Shown here: in pieces, positions 36,585 through 48,780 of the stretch
How positions within the stretch are numbered: position 1 is the stretch's first letter
Layout of the letters: each line of letters starts with the position of its first letter
From: Saccoglossus kowalevskii
Lineage: Eukaryota > Hemichordata > Enteropneusta > Harrimaniidae
Assembly (NCBI RefSeq): GCF_000003605.2
Contig: NW_003130783.1
Location: 1-64,000, forward strand
DNA length: 64,000 bases
Direction of reading: 5' to 3'
Translations under genes and position numbers: made by a program
The notes under the pieces: generated by a model
Told to the model about the DNA's origin: nothing
Databases searched by the model: none
What the model saw: only the letters and a program-made list of their open reading frames with translations

Positions 36585-37525
36585 ATGTTTGAGGTAAAGC
36601 GCAATCGGGCGTGGTTAGTATTTGCATGGGAGACTCCCTGAGTAAACGAGCTGTTGAATTTTTTTTTGTTTCATCACAGACATGGAAAAGATATACTTCA
36701 ACATTTCTGCATTTTTCTTCCTGTGATGTCAATCATTTATTGTAGAAAATCGTGGCATTTTTGTAACTTTTTTAACTAATGGAAAGTTTCGAAATTCCTT
36801 CTAATTTTCAAGTACAAGTTGTTGATGCTGTCGGCACATAGTGGGTTTTAAGTTGTTAACGCACCGTGCAAAGTTGTTCAAAGTCATTGCCAAGTTGTGC
36901 AAAGTTATTGAAAAGTTGGTAGATGTATTTGCATAAATGACCTAAGTTGTTGGCTTATAGAAACGCGCAGTTCTAAAGTCGACAAGTTTAATAAAAGCCA
37001 TTTGAAAGCAGCTTATAGATGTTCACGTGAGTTGACTGTAAAATGTTAGAAAACAGCGTGCAAAGTTGGAAAAAACGAAAGAAATGTTGGCGGAGTTGCT
37101 TGTATATATAACCTAAGTCATTATCATGACAACCCCGCAGTTAAATGTCGAAAATATTAAGTAAATGTTCCGAGAATGCCTCATATGTAAGCAGATTGTC
37201 ACAACAGTCAACCAAAAAGTCGACTACAAACTGCTTACAAAGTTGTGAAAAGCGATTGCAAAGTTGGTATTTTCATTTGGGATTGTTACCTGTGATATCA
37301 TTTTAACAAGTCCCATAGTTAAAAGCTCGAAAACGTGAATAAATATTTCGTTAATTGATGTTAAATTACCGTAGTCTTACTCCAAGTATGTAGATGTCAT
37401 AGGTCAATTCTAGAAGATATTTGCGTAGGCGATATCGATTTTAAAACATTTCAAAACCTGAAATATCCGGGAATTCGGCCTAATTGCATGTTTTCTATGC
37501 AGTTGTGTGGTTAGGTGACCGATGA
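36585..37525 (+). repeat. Monomer M39, B form, 941 bp
   Basis: CACATAGTGG, TTGAAAAGTTGG. End AAAACGTGAATAAAT and GAAATATCCGGG as in M16. Confidence 0.95.
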
Positions 37526-38467
37526 ATGTTTGAGGTTAAGCGCAATCGGGCGTGGTTAGTATTTGCATGGGAGACTCCCTGAGTAAACGAGCTGTTGAAT
37601 TTCTTTTTTGTTTCATCACAGACATGGAAAAGATATACTTCAACATTTCTGCATTTTTCTTCCTGTGATGTCAATCATTTATTGTAGAAAATCGTGGCAT
37701 TTTTGTAACTTTTTTAACTAATGGAAAGTTTCGAAATTCCTTCTAATTTTCAAGAACAAGTTGTTGATGCTGTCGGCACATAGTGGGTTTTAAGTTGTTA
37801 ACGCACCGTGCAAAGTTGTTCAAAGTCATTGCCAAGTTGTGCAAAGTTATTGCAAAGTTGGTAGATGTATTTGCATAAATGACCTAAGTTGTTGGCTTAT
37901 AGAAACGCGCAGTTCTAAAGTCGACAAGTTTAATAAAAGCCATTTGAAAGCAGCTCATAGATGTTCACGTGAGTTGACTGTAAAATGTTAGAAAACAGCG
38001 TGCAAAGTTGGAAAAAACGAAAGAAATGTTGGCGGAGTTGCTTGTATATATAACCTAAGTCATTATCATGACAACCCCGCAGTTAAATGTCGAACATATT
38101 AAGTAAATGTTCCGAGAATGCCTCATGTGTAAGCAGATTGTCACAACAGTCAACCAAAAAGTCGACTACAAACTGCTTACAAAGTTGTGAAAAGCGATTG
38201 CAAAGTTGGTATTTTCATTTGGGAGTGTTACCTGTGATATCATTTTAACAAGTCCCATAGTTAAAAGCTCGAAAATGTGAATAAATATTTCGTTAATTGA
38301 TGTTAAATTACCGTAGTCTTACTCCAAGTATGTAGATGTCATAGGTCAATTCTAGAAGATATTTGCGTAGGCGATATCGATTTTAAAACATCTCAAAACC
38401 TGAAATAGCCGGGAATTCGGCCTAATTGCATGTTTTCTATGCAGTTGTGTGGTTAGGTGACCGATGA
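37526..38467 (+). repeat. Monomer M40, B form, 942 bp
   Basis: GAGGTTAAGCG, C in the T-run, CAAGAACAAG, CACATAGTGG, CAGCTCATAG, CGAACATATT, CATGTGTAAGC, GGGAGTGTT. Confidence 0.95.
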
Positions 38468-39410
38468 ATGTATGAGGTAAAGCGCAATCGGGCGTGGTTA
38501 GTATTTGCATGGGAGACTCCCTGAGTAAACGAGCTGTTGAATTTATTTTTTGGTTCATCACAGACATGGAAAAGATATACTTCAACATTTCTGCATTTTT
38601 CTTCCTGTGATGTCAATCATTTATTGTAGAAAATCGTGGCATTTTTGTAACTTTTTTTAACTAATGGAAAGTTTCGAAATTCCTTCTAATTTTCAAGTAC
38701 AAGTTGTTGATGCTGTCGGCACGTAGTGGGTTTTAAGTTGTTAACGCACCGTGCAAAGTTGTTCAAAGTCATTGCCAAGTTGTGCAAAGTTATTGCAAAG
38801 TTGGTAGATATATTTGCATAAATGACCTAAGTTGTTGGCTTATAGAAACGCGCAGTTCTAAAGTCGACAAGTTTAATAAAAGCCATTTGAAAGCAGCTTA
38901 TAGATGTTCACGTGAGTTGACTGTAAAATGTTAGAAAACAGCGTGCAAAGTTGGAAAAAACGAAAGAAATGTTGGCGGAGTTGCTTGTATATATAACCTA
39001 AGTCATTATCATGACAACCCCGCAGTTAAATGTCGAAAATATTAAGTAAATGTTCGGAGAATGCCTCATATGTAAGCAGATTGTCACAACAGTCAACCAA
39101 AAAGTCGACTACAAACTGCTTACAAAGTTGTGAAAAGCGATTGCAAAGTTGGTATTTTCATTCGGGATTGTTACCTGTGATATCATATTAACAAGTCCCA
39201 TAGTTAAAAGTTCGAAAATGTGAATAAAGATTTTGTTAATTGATGTTAAATTACCGTAGTCTTACTCCAAGTATGTAGATGTCATAGGTCAATTCTAGAA
39301 GATATTTGCGTAGGTGATATCGATTTTAAAACATCTCAAAACCTGAAGTAGCCGGGAATTCGGCCTAATTGCATGTTTTCTATGCAGTTGTGTGGTTAGA
39401 TGACCGATGA
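38468..39410 (+). repeat. Monomer M41, B form, 943 bp
   Basis: ATGTATGAGG, A in the T-run and TTTGGTTCATC, GCCAAG, GATATATTTGC. End GATTTTGTTAATTG, GTAGGTGATATC, GAAGTAGCC. Confidence 0.95.
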
Positions 39411-40348
39411 ATGTTTGAGGTAAAGCGCAATCGGGCGTGGTTAGTACTTGCATGGGAGACACCCTGAGTAAAAGAGCTGTTGAATTTCTTTTTTGTTTCA
39501 TCACAGACATGGAAAAGATATACTTCAACATTTCTGCATTTTTCTTCCTGTGATGTCAATCATTTATTGTAGAAAATCGTGGCATTTTTGTAATTTTTTT
39601 AACTAATGGAAAGTTTCGAAATTCCTTCTAATTTTCAAGTACAAGTTGTTGATGCTGTCGGCACGTAGTGGGTTTTAATTTGTTAACGCACTGTGCAAAG
39701 TTGTTCAAAGTCACTGCAAAGTTGTGCAAAGTTATTGCAAAGTTGGTAGATGTATTTGTATAAATGACCTAAGTTGTTGGCATATGGAAACGTGCAGTTG
39801 TAAAGTCGACAAATTTAATAAAAGCCAGGTGAAAGCAGCTTATAGATGTTCACGTGAGTTGACTGTAAAATGTTAGAAAACAGCGTGCAAAGTTGGAAAA
39901 ACGAATGAAATGTTGGCGGAGTTGCTTGTATATATACCTAAGTCATTATCATGACACCCGCGTTAAATGTCGAAAATATTAAGTAAATGTTCGGAGAATG
40001 CTCATATGTAAGCAGATTGTCACAACAAGTCAACCCAAAACGTCGACTACAAACTGCTTACAAAGTTGTGAAAAGCGATTGCAAAGTTGGTATTTTCATT
40101 TGGGATTGTTACCTGTGATATCATTTTAACAAGTCCCATAGTTAAAAGCTCGAAAATGTGAATAAATATTTCGTTAATTGATGTTAAATTACCGTAGTCT
40201 TACTCCAAGTATGTAGATGTCATAGGTCAATTCTAGAAGATATTTGCGTTGGCGATATCGATTTTAAAACATTTCAAAACCTGAAATAGCCGGGAATTCG
40301 TCCTAATTGCATGTTTTCTATGCAGTTGTGTGGTTAGGTGACCGATAA
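39411..40348 (+). repeat. Monomer M42, B form, 938 bp, indel-rich
   Basis: GAGACACCCTGAGTAAAAG, C in the T-run, AATTTGTTAACGCACTG, GGCATATGGAAACG. Dense indels at about 39896-40045 (TATATACCTAAG, GACACCCGCG, AATGCTCATATG, CACAACAAGTCAACCC). Confidence 0.93.
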
Positions 40349-41289
40349 ATGTTTGAGGTAAAGCGCAATCGGGCATGGTTAGTACTTGCATGGGAGACTC
40401 CCTGAGTAAACGAGCTGTTGAATTTTTTTTTGTTTCATCACAGACATGGAAAAGATATACTTCAACATTTCTGCATTTTTCTTCCTGTGATGTCAATCAT
40501 TTAGTGTAGAAAATCGTGGCATTTTTGTAACTTTTTTAACTAATGGAAAGTTTCGAAATTCCTTCTAATTTTCAAGTACAAGTTGTTGATGCTGTTGGCA
40601 CGTAGTGGGTTTTAAGTTGTTAACGCACCGTGCAAAGTTGTTCAAAGTCATTGCAAAGTTGTGCAAAGTTATTGCAAATTTGGTAGATGTATTTGCATAA
40701 ATGACCTAAGTTGTTGGCTTATAGAAACGCGCAGTTCTAAAGTCGACAAGTTTAATACAAGCCATTTGAAAGCAGCTTATAGATGTTCACGTGAGTTGAC
40801 TGTAAAATGTTAGAAAACAGCGTGCAAAGTTGGAAAAAACGAAAGAAATGTTGGCGGAGTTGCTTGTATATATAACCTAAGTCATTAGCATGACAACCCC
40901 GCAGTTAAATGTCGAAAATATTAAGTAAATGTTCGGAGAATGCCTCATATGTAAGCAGATTGTCACAACAGTCAACCAAAAAGTCGACTACAAACTGCTT
41001 ACAAAGTTGTGAAAAGCGATTGCAAAGTTGGTGTTTTCATTTGGGATTGTTACCTGTGATATCATTTTAACAAGTCCCATAGTTAAAAGCTCGAAAATGT
41101 GAATAAATATTTCGTTAATTGATGTTAAATTACCGTAGTCTTACTCCAAGTATGTAGATGTCATAGGTCAATTCTAGAAGATATTTGCGTAGACGATATC
41201 GATTTTAAAACATCTCAAAACCTGAAATAGCCGGGAATTCGGCCTAATTGCATGTTTTCTATGCAGTTGTGTGGTTAGGTCACCGATGA
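40349..41289 (+). repeat. Monomer M43, B form, 941 bp
   Basis: CGGGCATGG, TTTAGTGTAG, GCTGTTGGCACG, GCAAATTTGG, AATACAAGCC (as M27, M28), CATTAGCATG, GGTGTTTTC. Confidence 0.95.
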
Positions 41290-42221
41290 ATGTTTGAGGT
41301 AAAGCGCAATCGGGCGTGGTTAGTACTTGCATGGGAGACTCCCTGAGTAAACGAGCTGTTGAATTTCTTTTTTGTTTCTTCACAGACATGGAAAAGATAT
41401 ACTTCAACATTTCTGCAATTTTCTTCCTGTGATGTCAATCATTTATTGTAGAAAATCGTGGCATTTTTGTAACTTTTTTAACTAATGGAAAGTTTCGAAA
41501 TTCCTTCTAATTTTCAAGTACAAGTTGTTGATGCTGTCGGCACGTAGTGGGTTTTAAGTTGTTAACGCACCGTGCAAAGTCATTGCAAAGTTGTGCAAAG
41601 TTATTGCAAAGTTGGTAGATGTATATGCATAAATGACCTAAGTTGTTGGCTTATTGAAACGCGCAGTTGTAAAGTCGACAAATTTAATAAAAGCCAGTTG
41701 AAAGCAGCTTATAGATGTTCACGTGAGTTGACTGTAAAATGTTAGAAAACAGCGTGCAAAGTTGGAAAAAACGAAAGAAATGTTGGCGGAGTTGCTTGTA
41801 TTTATAACCTAAGTCATTATCATGACAACCCCGCAGTTAAATGTCGAAAATATTAAGTAAATGTTCCGAGAATGCCTCATATGTAAGCAGATTGTCACAA
41901 CAGTCAACCAAAAAGTCGACTACAAACTGCTTACAAAGTTGTGAAAAGCGATTGCAAAGTTGGTATTTTCATTTGGGATTGTTACCTGTGATATCATTTT
42001 AACAAGTCCCATAGTTAAAAGCTCGAAAATGTGAATAAATATTTCGTTAATTGATGTTAAATTACCGTAGTCTTACTCCAAGTATGTAGATGTCATAGGT
42101 CAATTCTAGAAGATATTTGTGTAAACGATATCGATTTTAAAATATCCCAAAACCTGAAATAGCCTCGAATTCTGCTTAATTTCAAATGATCTATGCAGTT
42201 GTGTGGTTAGGTGACCGATAA
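41290..42221 (+). repeat. Monomer M44, B/A chimera, 932 bp
   Basis: B form to about 42050, A form after 42119. One CAAAG unit (10 bp) lost at about 41574. TTTCTTCACAG, CTGCAATTTTC and GTATTTATAACC private. Confidence 0.94.
42051..42120 (+). other. B-to-A junction inside M44
   Basis: The last strict B marker is TTTCGTTAATTG (ends about 42053); the first strict A marker is GTGTAAACGATATC from 42119. Everything after is A, everything before in M44 is B. Repeat register is kept. The junction lies at monomer offset about 760-830, unlike the left junction at about 480-550. Confidence 0.85.
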
Positions 42222-43151
42222 ATGTTTAAAGTAAAGCACAATCGGGCGTGGTTAGTACTTGCACGGGAGACTCCCCGAGCAAACGAGGTGTTGAATTTTT
42301 TTTTCAATACAAACATGGAAAAGATATACGGCAACAATTCTGCATTTTTTCTTCCTGTGATGTCAAACATTTATAGCAGACAATCGTAGCATTTTTGTAA
42401 CTTTTTGAACTAAAGAAAAGTTTCGCAATTGCTTCTAATTTTCAAGTACAAGTTGTTGATGCTGTCGACACGCAGTGGGTTTTAAGTTGTTAACGCACCG
42501 TGCAAAATTGTTCAAAGTCATTGCAAAGTTGTGCAAAGTTTGTAGATGTACTTGTATAAATGACCTAAGTTGTTGGCTTATAGAAACGCACAGTTGTAAA
42601 GTCGAAAAGTTTATTAAAAGCCAATTGGAAGCAGCTTATAGATGGTCACGTGAGTTGACTGTAAAATGTTAGAAAACAGCGAGCAAAGTTGTAAAAAACG
42701 AAAAAAATGTTGGCGGAGTTGCTTGTATATATATATAACCTAAGTCATTATCATGACAACCCCGCAGTTAAATGTATAAAAGATTAAGTAAATATTCCGA
42801 GAATGCCTCATATATAACCAGATTATCACAACAGTCACCGAAAAGTCGACAACAAACTGCTTACAAAGTTATGCAAAGCGATTTCAAAGTTGGTAGTTTC
42901 ATTCGGGATTTTTACCTGTGATATCATATTAACAAGTCCCGTGGTTAAAAGTTTGAACATGTGAATTAATATTTCTTAAATTGATGTTAAATTACCAAGG
43001 TCTTACTCCAAGTATGTAGAGGTCATAGGTCAATTCTAGAAGATATTTGCGTAGGCGATATCGATTTTAAATCATCCCAAAACCTGAAATAGCCTCGAAT
43101 TCGGAATGATTTCAAATGATCTATGCAGTTGTGTGGTTTGGTGACCGATAA
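42222..43151 (+). repeat. Monomer M45, A form alpha/x, 930 bp
   Basis: One CAAAG unit (11 bp) lost at about 42535. AGACAATCGTAGC, GTCGACACGC, GTCGAAAAG, CAATTGGAAGC; extended TA run before TAACC; CCAAGGTCTTAC. Confidence 0.94.
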
Positions 43152-44090
43152 ATATTTAAAGTAAAGCACAATCGGGCGTGGTTAGTACTTGCACGGGAGA
43201 CTCCCCGAGCAAACGAGGTGTTGAATTTTTTTTTCATTACAAACATGGAAAAGATATACGGCAACAATTCTGCATTTTTTCTTCCTGTGATGTCAAACAT
43301 TTATAGCAGAAAATCGTGGCATTTTTGTAACTTTTTGAACTAAAGAAAAGTTTCGCAATTGCTTCTAATTTTCAAGTACAAGTTGTTGATGCTGTCGGCA
43401 CGCAGTGGGTTTTAAGTTGTTAACGCACCGTGCAAAATTGTTCAAAGTCATTGCAAAGTTGTGCAAAGTTATTGCAAAGTTTGTAGATGTACTTGTATAA
43501 ATGACTAAGTTGTTGGCTTATAGAAAACGCACAGTTGTAAAGTCGACGAGTTTATTAAAAGCCAATTGAAAGCAGCTTATAGATGGTCACGTGAGTTGAC
43601 TGTAAAATGTTTAGAAAACAGCGAGCAAAGTTGTAAAAAACGAAAGAAAATGTTGGCGGAGTTGCTTGTATATATAACGTAAGTCATTATCATAACAACC
43701 CCGCAGTAAAATTTCGAAAACATTAAGTAAATGTTCCGAGAATGCCTCATATATAAGCAGATTATCACAACAGTCACCGGAAAGTCGACAACAAACTGCT
43801 TACAAAGTTGTGAAAAGCGATTTCAAAGTTGGTAGTATCATTCGGGATTGTTACCTGTGATATCATATTGACAAGTCCCATGGTTAAAAGTTCGAACATG
43901 TGAATAAATATATCGTAAATTGATGTTAAATTACCGTAGTCTTACTCCAAGTATGCAGAGGTCATAGGTAAATACTAGAAGATACTTGTGTAAACGATAT
44001 CGATTTTAAAACATCCCAAAACCTGAAATAGCCTCGAATTCTGCTTAATTTCAAATGATCTATGCAGTTGTGTGGTTAGGTGACCGATAA
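43152..44090 (+). repeat. Monomer M46, A form alpha/y, 939 bp
   Basis: Start word is ATATTTAAAG. One-base indels at about 43500-43660 (TGACTAAG, GAAAACGC, ATGTTTAGAAAAC). ATATTGACAAGTCCC shared with M51. Confidence 0.94.
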
Positions 44091-45030
44091 ATGTTTAAAG
44101 TAAAGCACAATCGGGCGTGGTTAGTACTTGCATGGGAGACTCCCCGAGTAAACGAGCTGTTGAATTTTTTTTTTCATTACAAACATGGAAAAGATATTCG
44201 GCAACATTTCTGCATTTTTTCTTCCTGTGATGTCAAACATTTATAGCAGAAAATCGTGGCATTTTTGTAACTTTTTGAACTAAAGAAAAGTTTCGCAATT
44301 GCTTCTAATTTTCAAGTACAAGTTGTTGATGCTGTCGGCACGTAGTGGGTTTTATGTTGTTAACGCGGCGTGCAAAATTGTTCAAAGTCATTGCAAAGTT
44401 GTGCAAAGTTATTGCAAAGTTTGTAGATGTACTTGTATAAATGACCTAAGTTGTTGGCTTATAGAAACGCGCAGTTGTAAAGTCGACAAGTTTATTAAAA
44501 GCCAGTTGAAAGCAGCTTATAGATGGTCGCGTGAGTTGACTGTAAAATATTAGAAATTAGCGTGCAAAGTTGTAAAAAACGAAAGAAATGTTGGCGGAGT
44601 TGCTTGTATATATGTAACCTAAGTCATTATCATGACAACCCCGCAGTTAAATGTATAAAACATTAAGTAAATATTCCGAGAATGCCTCATATATAACCAG
44701 ATTATCACAACAGTCACCGAAAAGTCGACAACAAACTGCTTACAAAGTTATGAAAAGCGATTTCAAAGTTGGTAGTTTCATTCGGGATTGTTACCTGTGA
44801 TATCATATTAACAAGTCCCGTGGTTAAAAGTTTGAACATGTGAATTAATATTTCGTAAATTGATGTTAAATTACCAAGGTCTTACTCCAAGTATGTAGAT
44901 GTCATAGGTCAATTCTAGAAGATATTTGCGTAGGCGATATCGATTTTAAATCATCCCAAAACCTGAAATAGCCTCGAATTCGGAATGATTTCAAATGATC
45001 TATGCAGTTGTGTGGTTTGGTGACCGATAA
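44091..45030 (+). repeat. Monomer M47, A form beta/x, 940 bp
   Basis: GGGTTTTATGTTG and GCGGCG. Alone in the array with a changed palindrome (TCGCGTGA). GAAATTAGCG private; CCAAGGTCTTAC. Confidence 0.95.
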
Positions 45031-45967
45031 ATATTTAAAGTAAAGCACAATCGGGCGTGGTTAGTACTTGCACGGGAGACTCCCCGAGCAAACGAGGTGT
45101 TGAATTTTTTTTTCATTACAAACATGGAAAAGATATACGGCAACAATTCTGCATTTTTTCTTCCTGTGATGTCAAACATTTATAGCAGAAAATCGTGGCA
45201 TTTTTGTAACTTTTTGAACTAAAGAAAAGTTTCGCAATTGCTTCTAATTTTCAAGTACAAGTTGTTGATGCTGTCGGCACTCAGTGGGTTTTAAGTTGTT
45301 AACGCACCGTGCAAAATTGTTCAAAGTCATTGCAAAGTTGTGCAAAGTTATTGCAAAGTTTGTAGATGTACTTGTATAAATGACCTAAGTTGTTGGCTTA
45401 TAGAAACGCACAGTTGTAAAGTCGACGAGTTTATTAAAAGCCAATTGAAAGCAGATTATAGATGGTCACGTGAGTTGACTGTAAAATGTTAGAAAACAGC
45501 GAGCAAAGTTGTAAAAAACGAAAGAAATGTTGGCGGAGCTGCTTGTATATATAACCTAAGTCATTATCATAACAACCCCGCAGTAAAATTTCGAAAACAT
45601 TATGTAAATGTTCCGAGAATGCCTCATATATAAGCAGATTATCACAACAGTCACCGGAAAGTCGACAACAAACTGCTTACAAAGTTGTGAAAAGCGGTTT
45701 CAAAGTTGGTAGTATCATTCGGGATTGTTACCTGTGATATCATATTAACAAGTCCCATGGTTAAAAGTTCGAACATGTGAATAAATATATAGTAAATTGA
45801 TGTTAAATTACCGTAGTCTTACTCCAAGTATGCAGAGGTCATAGGTAAATTCTAGAAGATACTTGTGTAAACGATATCGATTTTAAAACATCCCAAAACC
45901 TGAAATAGCCTCGAATTCGGAATGATTTCAAATGATCTATGCAGTTGTGTGGTTTGGTGACCGATAA
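45031..45967 (+). repeat. Monomer M48, A form alpha, 937 bp
   Basis: ATATTTAAAG start. GGCACTCAGTGG, GCAGATTATAG, GGAGCTGCTTG, ATTATGTAAATG, AAGCGGTTTC, ATATATAGTAAATTG. Mixed y/x end. Confidence 0.95.
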
Positions 45968-46906
45968 ATGTTTAAAGTAAAGCACAATCGGGCGTGGTTA
46001 GTACTTGCACGGGAGACTCCCCGAGCAAACGAGGTGTTGAATTTGTTTTTCAATACAAACATGGAAAAGATATACGGCAACAATTCTGCATTTTTTCTTC
46101 CTGTGATGTCAAACATTTATAGCAGAAAATCGTGGCATTTTTGTAACTTTTTGAACTAAAGAAAAGTTTCGCAATTGCTTCTAATTTTCAAGTACAAGTT
46201 GTTGATGCTGTCGGCACGTAGTGGGTTTTATGTTGTTAACGCGGCGTGCAAAATTGTTCAAAGTCATTGCAAAGTTGTGCAAAATTATTGCAAAGTTTGT
46301 AGATGTACTTGTATAAATGACCTAAGTTGTTGGCTTATAGAAACGCGCAGTTGTAAAGTCGACAAGTTTATTAAAAGCCAGTTGAAAGCAGCTTATAGAT
46401 GGTCACGTGAGTTGACTGTAAAATATTAGAAAATAGCGTGCAAAGTTGTAAAAAACGAAAGAAATGTTGGCGGAGTTGCTTGTATATATGTAACCTAAGT
46501 CATTATCATGACAACCCCGCAGTTAAATGTATAAAACATTAAGTAAATATTCCGAGAATGCCTCATATATAACCAGATTATCACAACAGTCACCGAAAAG
46601 TCGACAACAAACTGCTTACAAAGTTATGCAAAGCGATTTCAAAGTTGGTAGTTTCATTCGGGATTGTTACCTGTGATATCATATTAACAAGTCCCGTGGT
46701 TAAAAGTTTGAACATGTGAATTAATATTTCTTAAATTGATGTTAAATTACCAAGGTCTTACTCCAAGTATGTAGATGTCATAGGTCAATTCTAGAAGATA
46801 TTTGCGTAGGCGATATCGATTTTAAATCATCCCAAAACCTGAAATAGCCTCGAATTCGGAATGATTTCAAATGATCTATGCAGTTGTGTGGTTTGGTGAC
46901 CGATAA
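45968..46906 (+). repeat. Monomer M49, A form alpha/x, 939 bp
   Basis: G in the T-run and CAATACAAAC (also M45); GTGCAAAATTATTG inside the CAAAG cluster; CTTAAATTGATG and CCAAGG end. Confidence 0.95.
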
Positions 46907-47844
46907 ATATTTAAAGTAAAGCACAATCGGGCGTGGTTAGTACTTGCACGGGAGACTCCCCGAGCAAACGAGGTGTTGAATTTTTTTTTCATTACAAACA
47001 TGGAAAAGATATACGGCAACAATTCTGCATTTTTTCTTCCTGTGATGTCAAACATTTATAGCAGAAAATCGTGGCATTTTTGTAACTTTTTGAACTAAAG
47101 AAAAGTTTCGCAATTGCTTCTAATTTTCAAGTACAAGTTGTTGATGCTGTCGGCACGTAGTGGGTTTTATGTTGTTAACGCGGCGTGCAAAATTGTTCAA
47201 AGTCATTGCAAAGTTGTGCAAAGTTATTGCAAAGTTTGTAGATGTACTTGTATAAATGACCTAAGTTGTTGGCTTATAGAAACGCGCAGTTGTAAAGTCG
47301 ACAAGTTTATTAAAAGCCAGTTGAAAGCAGCTTATAGATGGTCACGTGAGTTGACTGTAAAATATTAGAAAATAGCGTGCAAAGTTGTAAAAACGAAAGA
47401 AATGTTGGCGGAGTTGCTTGTATATATGTAACCTAAGTCATTATCATGACAACCCCGCAGTTAAATGTATAAAACATTAAGTAAATATTCCGAGAATGCC
47501 TCATATATAACCAGATTATCACAACAGTCACCGAAAAGTCGTCAACAAACTGCTTACAAAGTTATGAAAAGCGATTTCAAAGTTGGTAGTTTCATTCGGG
47601 ATTGTTACCTGTGATATCATATTAACAAGTCCCGTGGTTAAAAGTTTGAACATGTGAATTAATATTTCTTAAATTGATGTTAAATTACCAAGGTCTTACT
47701 CCATGTATGTAGATGTCATAGGTCAATTCTAGAAGATATTTGCGTAGGCGATATCGATTTTAAATCATCCCAAAACCTGAAATAGCCTCGAATTCGGAAT
47801 GATTTCAAATGATCTATGCAGTTGTGTGGTTTGGTGACCGATAA
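46907..47844 (+). repeat. Monomer M50, A form alpha/x, 938 bp
   Basis: ATATTTAAAG start. AGTCGTCAACAAAC and CTCCATGTATG; its end matches the end of M64 apart from the latter word. Confidence 0.95.
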
Positions 47845-48780
47845 ATGTTTAAAGTAAAGCACAATCGGGCGTGGTTAGTACTTGCATGGGAGACTCCTCG
47901 AGTAAACGAGCTGTTGAATTTTTTTTTCATTACAAACATGGAAAAGATATACGGCAACAATTCTGCATTTTTTCTTCCTGTGATGTCAAACATTTATAGC
48001 AGAAAATCGTGGCATTTTTGTAACTTTTTGAACTAAAAAAAGTTTCGCAATTGCTTCTAATTTTCAAGTACAAGTTGTTGATGCTGTCGGCACGCAGTGG
48101 GTTTTAAGTTGTTAACGCACCGTGCAAAATTGTTCAAAGTCATTGCAAAGTTGTGCAAAGTTATTGCAAAGTTTGTAGATGTACTTGTATAAATGACCTA
48201 AGTTGTTGGCTTATAGAAACGCACAGTTGTAAAGTCGACGAGTTTATTAAAAGCCAATTGAAAGCAGCTTATAGATGGTCACGTGAGTTGACTGTAAAAT
48301 GTTAGAAAACAGCGAGCAAAGTTGTAAAAAACGAAAGAAATGTTGGCGGAGTTGCTTGTATATATAACCTAAGTCATTATCATAACAACCCCGCAGTAAA
48401 ATTTCGAAAACATTAAGTAAATGTTCCGAGAATGCCTCATATATAAGCAGATTATCACAACAGTCACCGGAAAGTCGACAACAAACTGCTTACAAAGTTG
48501 TGAAAAGCGATTTCAAAGTTGGTAGTATCATTCGGGATTGTTACCTGTGATATCATATTGACAAGTCCCATGGTTAAAAGTTCGAACATGTGAATAAATA
48601 TATCGTAAATTGATGTTAAATTACCGTAGTCTTACTCCAAGTATGCAGAGGTCATAGGTAAATTCTAGAAGATACTTGTGTAAACGATATCGATTTTAAA
48701 ACATCCCAAAACCTGAAATAGCCTCGAATTCTGCTTAATTTCAAATGATCTATGCAGTTGTGTGGTTAGGTGACCGATAA
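47845..48780 (+). repeat. Monomer M51, A form mixed, 936 bp
   Basis: CATGGGAGACTCCTCGAG with alpha-type TACGGCAACAATTC; AACTAAAAAAAG. First 190 bp match M65; end with ATATTGACAAG matches M46. Confidence 0.95.

Larger units (their letters stand above)
8919..42050 (+). repeat. Central block of subfamily B (second half of M9 to M44)
   Basis: Subfamily B is marked by TTTGAGGTAAAGCGCA, CTCCCTGAGTAAAC, TTTCATCACAGACATGG, TACTTCAACATTTC, TTATTGTAGAAAATCG, TTAACTAATGGAAAG, GTTGGAAAAAACG, CAACCAAAAAGTCGACTAC, TTTCGTTAATTGATG, CATCTCAAAACC and GCCGGGAATTCGG. Monomer length is mostly 939-944 bp. It is more uniform than the A blocks, which suggests recent amplification or stronger homogenisation; only a computed pairwise identity table would prove that. 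Confidence 0.93.
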
